In this document: piece after piece, positions 1 to 9,422 of the stretch
Layout of the letters: every line of letters begins with the position of its first letter
How positions within the stretch are numbered: the first letter of the stretch is position 1
Assembly (NCBI GenBank): GCA_902729315.2
Contig: LR746273.1
Coordinates: 997,001-1,061,000 of the forward strand
Direction: 5' to 3'
Length of the DNA stretch: 64,000 bases
From: Spirodela intermedia
Taxonomy: Eukaryota > Streptophyta > Magnoliopsida > Alismatales > Araceae
Notes under the pieces: generated by a model
The model's database searches: none
What the model was told of the DNA's origin: nothing
The model's input: only the letters and a program-made list of their open reading frames with translations
Position numbers and translations under genes: made by a program

Positions 1-99
1 TGTTCTTCAGGCATGGGAATGAGAGGTGGAATCTTCTCTTATATATGGATGATCGAATCTTGATGTATATCTTCAAAACCGTGTTTCATCTGCTTCTAG

Positions 100-962
100 G
101 TACCCATTTCTCTGTCCCTGAGGATTTCATCGCTCCGCGGAACGCTGAGGGTCCACATAAAGTCGCCCCCCTCGGATCAGCTATGGTTCGGCTTCACGTC
201 GATGCCGGAGATCGAGTGGAACCTGGATTCTTCCGTGGGGGACTGCAAAGTGAGCAATGGGCACGTCACCTCGCTCCTCAGCAGCCGCTTCAAGGTCGGT
301 GCAGATTGATAGATTCTCTCTTTGCTTGATTACTAAGTTACTTGATTGATTGGTATCTATTTATTTATTTTCAGACAGCCATCCAGGAGACTTTGGTACT
401 CCCCAACTGTGAAAGCGTGAGTATTCCGTGGATGCTAGCGGAGAAGGACGATTGGGTCCCTCGGAGCGTCGCCCCCTTCATCTGGGTCGCCCGGCGGGAT
501 GCCGGCGAGTCGCCGGCGGACGAGGTGGCGCCGCCCACCTCCCACTCCGGTGAATCGGTCAGGATCAAGAAAGGCTCGTCCGGGGACACAAAGAGTATCA
601 TATCTCTGGACGACAATCTCCAGGAGGCCGCCACCGCCGCCGGTCCCCCCGGCACCAAAGATTCCGGCGAGATGGAGGGAGGCGGCGCCGCCGATCCCCT
701 GCCGGAATCTTTAGGCAGGCCATCACCAGGCTATGAGGACCCCTCTCTCGGCGGAGGGCAGCGCAGCAGCCGCAGAGAGTCGACGGCGGAGCGAAGTACG
801 TGCTCTCCTGACGATGGGCGGCCTAGGACGGGGAGGAAGACGAGGATGATGGACCTGGGGAGGAAGGTGACCGAGAAGCTGGAGGAGAAGAGGCGTCACA
901 TCGAAGAGAAGAGCCGCCACATGGTCGAGAAGATGCTGGAAAATGTTGAGAAAAGGGTCTAA
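100..962 (+). CDS. SMP-domain (TEX2-like/DUF2404) lipid-transfer protein, 3' end only
   Basis: Two exons are visible: 100..294 (acceptor TTCTAG before it, donor GT after it) and 375..962, ending in TAA. They join in phase 0. The protein reads GTLRVHIKSPPSDQLWFGF, then VLPNCESVSIPWMLAEKDDW, which I recognise as the conserved C-terminal part of the plant SMP-domain proteins related to animal TEX2. Members of this family are ER-anchored and move glycerolipids at membrane contact sites; that role comes from the family. The last third is low-complexity and ends in a charged, probably coiled-coil tail (EKLEEKRRHIEEKSRHMVEK). The transmembrane N-terminus and earlier exons lie left of the window. The first 99 bases look like intron or a short exon I could not assign. 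Confidence 0.85.
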
Positions 963-1746
963 AACCTCCCTGGCCAGTCGTATTGAAAAGGAAAAAAGAT
1001 ACCCCTTCCTTTTCTTCTTCTTCTTCTTCCTCTTTTCTCAGTGGTCCAGGCGCAGAAGTAGCCGTGCGGTCCACACAGCGAAACCCATCCTGGAGGAGGT
1101 ACAGAGCCAGCTACTGTTCCCTCTTGATGAAGTACCGTGCAGCCCACCAGGCCCATCAAGGAGATGAGATGGGGGGTGGGACAGCGGAGCTTCTCTCTCT
1201 CCCCTGCCTCTCTCTGCTGACTTACTTTTTGACTTTATACAAGAAGCTCACGTGGGGTCTGGAGATGGGGGGGGGGAGCTAACGGGCTTCCTCCATTGCG
1301 ATGAGATGAGCTGATCAACAATGAAGAGCTCCATCATTGCTACTGCTCTGTGACGCTTGCCGGTCTCCGCCGCCGATACACCGCCCCACGGCGGAATCAA
1401 TTAATGGGCTGCCGGAGGGCCGGCCGATGGCGGCGGCGGAGGCCCCCCACCCCCATTCCGTACCCTCCTCCGTCCCTCCCCCTACTCGGGAGGGATTCTC
1501 CTCCTGAAGCCGCAAGGTCAGCGCGGGGCAGAAGGTGAGAGAGATGGCGACAGGGCCGAGGGGAAACAGTAGCCCGCCGCTGCCAGTGTTGAATGAGACC
1601 TCCAAAAAAAAATGCACTCACAGCAGCGAGACACCAAAAGGGGAAGAAGATGAAGGAAGATAGATACATCGAGCGTAGTCCCCCCACCCTTCCCTCTCTC
1701 TCTCTCTCTCTCTTCTCTCTCTAAATCTGGCCAAGGGTGGGAGGGG
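963..1746. other. Intergenic stretch with short pyrimidine tracts, no gene recognised
   Basis: This stretch lies between the convergent ends of the SMP-domain gene and the small minus-strand gene, so it should hold both 3' UTRs. It has TTC runs near 1010-1035 and CT runs at about 1190-1215 and 1697-1722. The frames here match nothing I know and look like GC-driven noise. Confidence 0.5.
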
Positions 1747-2040
1747 TCAGCAGAAGAAGCCGTAACAGCCGTCGTCGAAGTTGAGGGCGTAGCTCAGGGG
1801 GTCGTAGCGGAAGCTGAAGCGCTGCCGCTTCCTGGTTCGGTCCTTGCTCACCTGCCGCCTCATCTCCGCTCGCACCCGCCAGAAGAGGCTGCGCAATCTC
1901 CTCTGCCCCTCCTCCAACAGCGCCCCCGCCCCGCAGCCGGCCAACTCCACTACCGCCACCACCACCATAGCCGCCGCCGCCAGAAGATCTCTTGCTCTCA
2001 ACTCCTGCCCCCCCCCCTCCCCCGGCAGCAAGCAAGCCAC
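1747..2040 (-). CDS. Small conserved plant protein of unknown function (97 aa)
   Basis: A single-exon frame of 97 residues. The N-terminal half has a hydrophobic, alanine/valine-rich segment (about residues 18-42, possibly one membrane helix). A basic middle follows (about 45-75), and the tail reads RFSFRYDPLSYALNFDDG. That tail is the kind of motif seen at the C-terminus of many small uncharacterised plant proteins, which is the main reason to call it real. A TATA-like CTCTATATAA on the same strand at 2186-2177 would place transcription about 110 bases upstream of the start codon. Function is unknown, and no enzymatic motif is visible. Confidence 0.6.
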   Translation of the reverse strand: MACLLPGEGGGQELRARDLLAAAAMVVVAVVELAGCGAGALLEEGQRRLRSLFWRVRAEMRRQVSKDRTRKRQRFSFRYDPLSYALNFDDGCYGFFC

Positions 2041-2176
2041 GGCTCCAAGCGCCGCGGAGCCGCTAGTACGAAGAGACGCCGAAAAGGAAGGAAGGAAGGA
2101 AGGAAAGGCCGGCCGGACGGCGGGACCAGTTGGTAGGTTCTACGGGCTCACTGAGTGCGAGCTTGAGTATGGTTGT

Positions 2177-2186
2177 TATATAGAGG
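2177..2186 (-). promoter_or_regulatory. TATA box of the small minus-strand gene
   Basis: Read on the minus strand the site is CTCTATATAA, about 137 bases upstream of the ATG at 2040. The spacing suits a leader of roughly 100 bases. A CT/GA microsatellite lies directly upstream of it. Confidence 0.5.
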
Positions 2187-2211
2187 CCGTGGAAATGACA
2201 GAGAAGAAGAT

Positions 2212-2242
<31 letters not shown>
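2212..2242. repeat. (CT)n microsatellite
   Basis: About 15 pure CT units. On the sense strand of the small minus-strand gene this is a GA tract just upstream of its TATA box. Confidence 0.95.
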
Positions 2243-2246
<4 letters not shown>

Positions 2247-4319
2247 AGCTGCTAGTTGCTTAGTCACGCCCGGTCACTGGTTCTCATCACCAATCACTCA
2301 GGCAATTCGGTGTGAGCTTGCACCCTGTACGAGGTGGAGAAACCGGCCGAACCCTCTTGGCCGAGAGCCGGTCCGACCGGCGGGCTCCGGTCCACCGGGG
2401 AGCCCACACCGTTAACTCGACTGGAGAGAATTAACGCTCTACTTAAATGTAATTTAATAAAACCAAACGGTACATATTCATATATAGCCTTGAATGTGGA
2501 AAAAATTAGGTATAAGTAAAAAGCCATTTTTCGAAAAGGTCCTTCGCCACTTTTCGCATCGGGGAGCTCGAATTCCGCTTTTGGCCGAAGCATGGCGCGT
2601 CGGGCAGGGAGCCGATGGCTCGTCTCGAGACTCGAGCCACGGAAGGGTAAGTGGCGCGGCGGTGGCCTCACCAATCCGGTCAGTGGATCTCGGAAGATCT
2701 TGAATTCGTTCTGTCGCCGGATTCTATATCGCTTCTGTCGCATACTCTTTGTCTTCTTCCTAGGGCCGCCGGTGCTCCGGGGACAGGACGGCGACAGCCC
2801 CACTTCCGGCCGCCGGATTCTCCCTCCGCCCGCCCCCGTCGCCGGCCAAACGAAGAACCGACGGCCATTCTCAGACCTTCCATCTCTCTTTATGAGCTCG
2901 CCGACGGAATGCCGTTAAGGGTAATCTCTCTTCTCGCTCCGGCGGCCGGAGATCGCCGGAGGGAGGCGGGTAGGCGTTCAAGAAAGGCGCCAGTGGTGGT
3001 GGTGGTGGAGCTCTGTTGGCGGTGGACCACCGGGCAAAAAACCTCGTCTGTTTCTGCTGATCAGGTATGTATAAGTAAAATAAAACGGATGTACTGGACG
3101 GTGGCGGTGGCGGAGGAGGAAAGCGAGAGTGAATAATTGTTGACTGGTGAGCTCCCGAGTTGCCGGTGAGCCGCGCCGTGGGGAAAGCTCGATGGAGGAG
3201 GAAGACTCTGCTGAAACATTCTCGGCAGCTCCGCAAAACCGGCCTGCGCTCTCTCTCTCTCTCTACCCGACTGGGCCCGACCCTCCCGAGAGAGAGAAAG
3301 AGAGAGAGAGAGAAAGAGAGAGAGAGAGTGCAGATTGGGGTAGCGCGTGAGCATTAAATGCGCTCCTTGGATCTCTCTCCAGTACTCTCTCTCTCTTCTG
3401 TGTCTCTGTCTGGGTCTGTCGAAGGCTTTGACAACGCAGGCCTGCTCTCCGACAAAGGGTCTATCTGCGGATCTCTGCGCGCCTAAAAAAAAATACCAGC
3501 TGCTGTGCGGCGGCAGGGCTTCCTTTTCTTGAGCGAGAGAGCGAGCGCCGGGCCGCTGCTCTCTCTCTCTCTCTCTCTAAGCGCAGAAATCTCATATCTC
3601 ATATTTTTTATGCACAATAAATCTGTTCAACCTCCGAATAATTACGATCCACTCCGATCCACTCCGATCCGATTGGGCTTCTCTTCTCAGGACCCAGCTG
3701 CTACCGCAAAAAATTATGCCGAAATTAGCAAAACCTATTCTTAAAAAAATCATTTTTTTTTGTTTTTGGACGGCCGAGTTAGGCACTCGGTGGGGAGCGG
3801 ATCGGGCGATCTCGCCTTTCCGCTTGGCGCGTAGTGCGACTCGGCGCATCCCCCGTTGAACTCGCCGCCATGCGTGCCGCGCGGCAGAGGAGAGAGTGGC
3901 GCCCCCCCCCCCCTACTCTGTCCCCGTCCCTGTCCCGGGGGGAGGAAGCGGACGAAGAGGATAATTACAGAAGGTTAAAAAAGGAAACCTTTTATTGGAA
4001 ACACGCCTTCTTATTGCTCTGTCTGACCAGACTTCAATTCCAAGGCCAAAAGTCTTATCGGGTCAAACTTTCTGGACTTCCAAGTGGTCTTAGCCCAATA
4101 TGGACGGGTCAATCTCCGGCTGACATTGGGCCCACACGGTTGGTTCGACGAGACCAACATTTTGGCCCATATTTCCCCGGCTGGAGGTGATCCAAGATGA
4201 ATCCCATCTGCAGACTAAATTATTTAGGCGATGAGAAAGGCGAGGATGTCGAAGGACCTGACCGGCAATGGTGGCGGCGGCGGAGGGGAGACGGCGGCGA
4301 TGCGGCAGCGGAGATGGGT
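2243..4319. other. Intergenic stretch with GA/CT tracts, no gene recognised
   Basis: Two kilobases between the small gene and the DUF6817 gene. It contains a GC-rich patch (about 2540-3060) with several overlapping frames on both strands. It also has CT then GA tracts at about 3249-3329 and a CT tract at about 3559-3580. None of the frames shows a known domain. An AT-rich patch at 2430-2520 separates the two GC-rich parts. Confidence 0.45.
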
Positions 4320-5654
4320 TCACTTGACGAGGCCGAGGTTGAGGATGCCCCAGGAGGACCGTGGCCAGGATCTTTCCCGGGCCTTCATGAGAAGGACTCT
4401 TCCCCATGCGATCCAACCTTCCCAGGACATACGCTTGTCCCAGCAGCTGCCCCACTCCAGCATCAGCCGCAGCCCTACCGCCGCTGCCGCCTCCGCCTCC
4501 GGGAACCTCTCCTGTCCCAGGTAAACCTGTGCGAGCACCAGGCGCGGCTCCCCCACGAAAGGGTTCTTCTCCACGCAGGCCAAGAGCAGTCTCTCCGCCC
4601 GCGGCAATGGTGGCTCCTCCGCTTCGTCCCTTGCGACGCCGCACACCGCCGCCCAGTACAGATCCCTCGCGGCGGACTGATCCTCCACATCCAGCACCTT
4701 GGTACAGCTCTCGAAGACCGGTGGGATAACCAATTCGATCTCCTCGTCCCTCTCCGGCAAGAGGTCCTCTAATGGCCTCTTCTTCTTCTGCTCCTCGAGG
4801 TAGATCTCCTCCTCCCTCACGATGAGGGAGTAGAGAGCCCCCATCCTGGAGATCGAGTTCATCCACATCCCTGGCTTCCCGTTCCCCGGCCAGAGCGCCG
4901 TGTAGTTGTTCCCGGAGAACGCCAGTCGGCCGTCGGCGTTGTCGAAGAGCGCGTCCTGGAATCCGAACAACTGGTCGCTGAAGTCCGCCATCGTCATGAG
5001 CAGGAACGCCGCCACCATCCGCCGCGAGATCGGCACGTCCTCCCCCGTCTTGATGTGCTTCACCGTCGTCCCCTCGGGTGGGAGGATGGATCGTACCTTC
5101 TTCCTCCACGGCTCGTCGGGATCGAAGATCCCCTTCTCCATCGCGTTCACGACGGAGGCCTCCGAGAGCTCCAAGTGCTCCATGAGCTCTGCATCGGCGT
5201 ACCGGAAGAGGAGATCGTCGTGGATCAGCGACTGTCGGGGGACGATGCAGAAGAGGTGGACTAAGCGCTCCGCAGGGCCGCCGATCAGATCGCGGACGTG
5301 ATCGCGGGAGGTGGCCGGATCGAAGATCGCGAGGTTGACGTAGGAGTTGGAGTAGGCGGAGTGGTAGAGGCCGCAGCGGGCTACGACGTCCGGCGCCAAC
5401 CAGATCTTGAGGATGCGGTAGACTTCGACGAGGTGGTCGAGGAAGCTGCCGTGCTTGTGCCAGCACTCACCGGCGCCGACGCTACGTAGCACCGCCACGA
5501 GACCAGGCAGGGCCGGGTCCACCGCCTCCAGCTCCCCCCGGAGGAAGGGGCGGGCCAATTCTAGGATCGCCGGAAGCTCCCGCTTCTGCCGGTGCTGATT
5601 TGAAGAAGATGGAGCGGACTCTGCGCCGCCGTAGCAACACGGAGGAGGAGGCAT
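4320..5654 (-). CDS. DUF6817 domain protein with TPR-like C-terminus (444 aa)
   Basis: A complete intronless frame of 444 residues, closed by TGA at 4320-4322. After a short low-complexity N-terminus comes a conserved helical region (about residues 28-250) with histidines arranged as in HD-type folds: WHKHGSFLDHLVEVYRIL at about 65-82, then CGLYHSAYSNSYVN at about 94-107. I recognise this as the plant DUF6817 family; its biochemical role is not established. The C-terminal third (about 345-440) is alanine-rich and helical, with an LVLAQVYLGQERFPEAE stretch typical of a TPR repeat, so protein-protein contacts are likely. The start at 5654 is the first ATG of the frame and lies 14 bases from a GA microsatellite that would be a CU tract in the leader. 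No targeting signal is evident. Confidence 0.85.
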   Translation of the reverse strand: MPPPPCCYGGAESAPSSSNQHRQKRELPAILELARPFLRGELEAVDPALPGLVAVLRSVGAGECWHKHGSFLDHLVEVYRILKIWLAPDVVARCGLYHSAYSNSYVNLAIFDPATSRDHVRDLIGGPAERLVHLFCIVPRQSLIHDDLLFRYADAELMEHLELSEASVVNAMEKGIFDPDEPWRKKVRSILPPEGTTVKHIKTGEDVPISRRMVAAFLLMTMADFSDQLFGFQDALFDNADGRLAFSGNNYTALWPGNGKPGMWMNSISRMGALYSLIVREEEIYLEEQKKKRPLEDLLPERDEEIELVIPPVFESCTKVLDVEDQSAARDLYWAAVCGVARDEAEEPPLPRAERLLLACVEKNPFVGEPRLVLAQVYLGQERFPEAEAAAAVGLRLMLEWGSCWDKRMSWEGWIAWGRVLLMKARERSWPRSSWGILNLGLVK

Positions 5655-5665
5655 CCTCGAGAGAG

Positions 5666-5668
<3 letters not shown>

Positions 5669-5707
<39 letters not shown>
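5669..5707. repeat. (GA)n microsatellite in the 5' leader of the DUF6817 gene
   Basis: About 19 GA units on the plus strand (CU in the mRNA sense of the minus gene), beginning about 15 bases upstream of the ATG. Confidence 0.95.
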
Positions 5708-5709
<2 letters not shown>

Positions 5710-6078
5710 TGTGACCTGGTCCTGTTTCTTGTTCTGGTTTCGTAAGGATAACGACGGAGGCGAGTTAGTGGAGTGGCTGGAAAGATGACGACGTGGCGGC
5801 GAGAGAGGCTTCGTCCTCGCTAACATATGGGTTCGCAGACGCAGAGGATGGGATTTGGATGCGAATTGGTGGGACCCACATAAAAACCCGTTCATTACCA
5901 GAATCACTCACCATCCCAAGCCAGGCCCGGAAGTTCACAGAGATTTAAGCGGGAATGCTCGCGTCTCCGAGAACAACGAGGCGAGCAGACTCAGAAACCC
6001 CATCGATACCCCTGGATGAGACGACGGGAGGCGGCCATGGAGGCATCTGCAGTTGAGGAGCTATGCCTCCACCTTGTC
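5708..6078. other. Short intergenic stretch, no gene seen
   Basis: It should hold the promoter of the DUF6817 gene and the 3' UTR of the methyltransferase gene, both on the minus strand. I see no domain-bearing frame and no clear TATA box. Confidence 0.4.
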
Positions 6079-7243
6079 TTACTTCTTCACCAGAACAAGG
6101 ATCGCTACTCGCTGGCTGCGGTAGTCGGGATGCCACTGGGATTGATCGACATGCCCAATCAGGAAATCCCCCATCGCCGCCTCCAAGAAGTACTCCAGGA
6201 CGGCGTCTGTTCGGGGAGAGAAGCTCCCGTGAGTATATGTAACATAGACTTCGAATGGAATGATGAGTAGATTACCATTTCGGAGCTCTCCAGCGAGGAA
6301 AATGGTGGTGCAGCTGGCAGAAAGATGTCTCAGCGTGGAAAGCAGATCTACCACAGCAGCTTCACTATAGACAACATCTGATCCGACGACTGCAAGGACC
6401 AGGATGCTTATGTAATAGAAGAGAGGAGATCGAAGAAGCATGTTCATACGATCTAGGAAGAAACGCTTGCCAAAATCCGGTGGCGGCTCGGTTAGCTCCG
6501 CGTCCAGATCGTCGCCCCAGGTGAGCTCACAGACTTCTGCCGAGCCACGCGCGTTCCTTTCCTTCACATTGACTTCGACGTTCTTCTTCAGAAGCTTCAA
6601 TCTGTCTGGTAGATCTGTGAGCACGACTCGAGCACCCAAGAGAGCCGCTGCACACCTGAAACCTCCAAGGAAACTATCAATGAACGGACAAGAACTGGTG
6701 CGGACATTTGGTCGAACAGGACGTCTGCATCGGAATGGATGGGTTCTTGAGTTCTACCCGACCAATCCGCAACCTGAACCGAGTTCGACGACCTTGCTGC
6801 CCTGAAGAACAAGTCTCCCAGAATCTACGGCGCTCTCCAGGAACTTGGTCAGAACAATCCCACTGTCCCACATCACCGCTCCAGTCACCCCTGGATTGCT
6901 CTTCAGAACGACCGTCGAGAAAAAGGGAGACAACGCGTTAGCCAAACGAAAGCTCCGGCGATCATCAAGCACCGGAGATTCAGATACTTGCCATGGAGGA
7001 GGGAGTCTGGACGATGGTGATCTGGTGGCCACATGCGTCGAGGCGGAGCTCCATGGACGATTGGCGAACGAAGGCGTTGGGCCTGGCGATCGTCGGCTGC
7101 TGGATCGCCCACAGCAGGAAGATCAATCCCGCCGCATCCTCCACCGGCTGCACCTCCGCGAGGTAGGATCCCATCCGCACCGCCGGCTCGACGATATCGA
7201 TTGTCTCGCCTGCGTCCTCCCCGCTCAGCGCCATTCCTTCCAT
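6079..7243 (-). CDS. METTL21-like protein lysine methyltransferase (five exons, 273 aa)
   Basis: Exons, in minus order: 6992..7243, 6758..6900, 6471..6655, 6276..6389 and 6079..6206; total 822 nt. The product is a seven-beta-strand SAM-dependent methyltransferase of the METTL21 type, which methylates lysines of translation factors and chaperones; the substrate here is unknown. Motif I is VVELGSGCGLVG (about residues 121-132). Next come VVLTDLPDRL with the ribose-binding acid, ELTWGD, then GSDVVYSE in the motif IV position, and a QWHPDY tail. Exon 1 carries the FLLWAIQQPT and SCGH-like (DACGHQI) signature of the plant homologues. The start at 7243 (MEGMALSG) is chosen because plant relatives begin nearby; 7234 or an upstream ATG at 7339 are alternatives. 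The donors of introns 1 and 3 appear to be GC rather than GT. Introns 3 and 4 are multiples of three without stops. Confidence 0.85.
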
Positions 7244-7736
7244 GAGAGGTATCGGGCTCCGCTTGCCGCCGGCGGGTGATTCCGTCCACCCGCGGCCGCC
7301 GTCAGTAGGGTTGACGACTTGGAAGAAGCCACACTCCATGGGAAACGTGGCAGATAAAGAGAGAGCCACGTAAGTTCTCAACTCTGGGCTAAACCAATCA
7401 GAGTCCGATAGACCTATTAATGAGGCCCATCAACACCGCCCCAGTCAACATAATGCCAACATATTCCTCTGATTTCCAGCAATCCAAACATATTTCGAAA
7501 GCGAAAACCGGAAAAAAAAATTGGGATACTGCTAGATAGTCACAGCACAATCACATCCAACTCATCGCTAACCCACCACTTTGGAAACCCGAACACACGT
7601 CATCGCCACAAAATAATAATTTATATTCATATTATACACGATATAAATAGTAAAAAAAGAAGAAGAAGTGGAGTTCAGACGCGAGAAGAAAATTTCCAAA
7701 TCAGGGTTGAAAGTAGGAGATGGAGACGATGGGGAT
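7244..7736. other. Intergenic stretch, no gene seen
   Basis: It holds the promoter side of the methyltransferase gene and the 3' side of the UPF0426 gene. It becomes AT-rich from 7490 and has no convincing frame. Confidence 0.4.
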
Positions 7737-9143
7737 TCACTCGATCTCAATCTCTTGGGGAGAATCCTCGTCAGGTTCCAGATCTCCGGTGAGTTCTTCG
7801 ACGGTGGTTCCAGCCGCCTCCGCTGTCTTCGCGATCCAGTCCTTGAGGGGTTCCTCTTTCAAGTCGAGCCTCAAGAGTCCCGCGAACACGCCGCCCATGA
7901 AGGCGACTGGCTCCTGAACGATTGAATTCCCTTCTGATCATGTCGCTTCCGGGTCAACGCTAGAAGGAATACTCGGCATTTACCAGCTTGGGATATCGAT
8001 GGTGAGGTCTGGGTTTGACTTTATTCGGCGAAATAGTAAGGTTTTCTGATTGGTTGACTATCTGACATCATACTGTTCCTCCAGAGGGTCGACCAAGGTT
8101 CATTAAGGCTTCCATCCGTGAGTCATCTAAGGCAAAGCGCATCCTTGATTGAAATATTTAGGGTGTCAATGAAGATTTTTGGGTTTGGGCGGATGCAATG
8201 AAATATTCGATGATCCAGTAAAGTTTTATCATTGGATCCCAACAGATATCTTATATTCTTGATTGACTAGCATGCTCTGGAAGTCAAAAGGGGATTCCAG
8301 AATAATTTAGGATATTAATGAAGATTTCTGGGTTTAGGCAGATGCAATGAAAGATTCGATGATTCTGATCCCAACTGATATGAGAGTGTTCTATGGGGAA
8401 GATTAGCGAACAGAAGAAGTGCAGTACTCTGATTGAACAGTGTACGATGGGGAAATCATCATTTCATTCCAGAGAAATTAATGATACTGATTACTTTCGG
8501 GTTTGACAAGATTTAAGAAAATGTTTAATGAAATAGTAAAGTTTTCTAATTGGATTGCCCACCCCCTTGAAGTCATGCTACTCCTCTAGAGGAGCTGAGC
8601 AAGGCACATGATCAGTGTAATCAGATGGGCACTCCACACAGATGAACTTTGGGTTTACGCAATTTAATGAAAAATATGATGGATAATCAAAGTTTCCTAC
8701 GGGGAGGCATGCGATCCTTTCTGGGTCAACCGAAGACGCAGGGATTCGAAGGAAATAACGTGATAATAAGAAATAAAGAGATATAAAAAAGGGAAGGGCG
8801 GTTGTTTTAGTACCTTGAGAGCTTCCTTGAAGATAGGGTCGTCCAAGGGGTTGAAGAAGGCCTGTGCCCTCACGGCGCCACTTCTTCTTCCCGCAGACGG
8901 CAAAGACGGCACGGGGAGAAGGTTCGTCGGACATTTCTTCTTCCATTGAAGTTCGTGCTGTCGCCCAATCAAAGATACTTGCAGAAATGAGAACCAGGCG
9001 CGAGGGAAGAGAAGAGAGAGGATGAACGGCGGTGGGGAGGTTGGGGAACCGTGGGCGGCTCCCATTTCTCAGTTTCTCACCTTTACCGGGGCCCTAGTGA
9101 GGGGCGGACGGAGAGCGGTGGCGGAGGCGGCGGTGGCGGCCAT
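7737..9143 (-). CDS. UPF0426 chloroplast protein (three exons, 127 aa)
   Basis: Exons, in minus order: 9081..9143, 8814..8957 and 7737..7913 (63+144+177 nt, all phase 0). The mature part reads FFNPLDDPIFKEALK, joined to EPVAFMGGVFAGLLRLDL, then EPLKDWIAKTAEAAG, and ends DSPQEIEIE. This matches the small plastid family represented by Arabidopsis At1g28150 (UPF0426), of nearly the same length; its function is unknown. Exon 1 encodes only MAATAASATALRPPLTRAPVK, an alanine/threonine-rich, acid-free segment expected of a transit peptide, and its donor AAG/GTGAGA is strong. A continuous frame from an ATG at 9065 also reads into exon 2, but it would replace the transit peptide with an unrelated sequence, so I prefer the spliced start. 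Intron 2 is 900 bases and AT-rich. Confidence 0.88.
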
Positions 9144-9353
9144 CTCTGTCTGAGCTTCCGGCGGCTTCCTGCTCCCTCCTCCCCGACCGGAGAAGAAATC
9201 TCGGCGAGCGGATTCGGACCAAATCTTCAACTACGTGGCCAGCGAGAACCGCCGTATCTCGCCCGTATATATTCGGGCCGGTTCGGGCTTCGACGGGGAT
9301 GCATTTTAATGGGCCTGTGACCACTAAGGGTAACGATCCGAAAACCCAAATAT

Positions 9354-9354
<1 letters not shown>

Positions 9355-9398
<44 letters not shown>
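9355..9398. repeat. (CT)n microsatellite in the 5' leader of the MIA40 gene
   Basis: About 22 CT units ending 24 bases upstream of the MIA40 start codon, CU in the mRNA sense. Confidence 0.95.
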
Positions 9399-9401
<3 letters not shown>

Positions 9402-9422
9402 AAGAGGCCTTGCTGCTCGTCG

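Noticed and set aside
2294-3136. Overlapping frames of up to 169 codons on both strands
   Set aside because: Several frames compete over the same bases and none resembles a known protein.
4090-5466. A 458-codon frame on the minus strand overlapping the DUF6817 gene in another frame
   Set aside because: Arginine/proline/glycine-rich without any motif; a shadow of the real gene caused by high GC.
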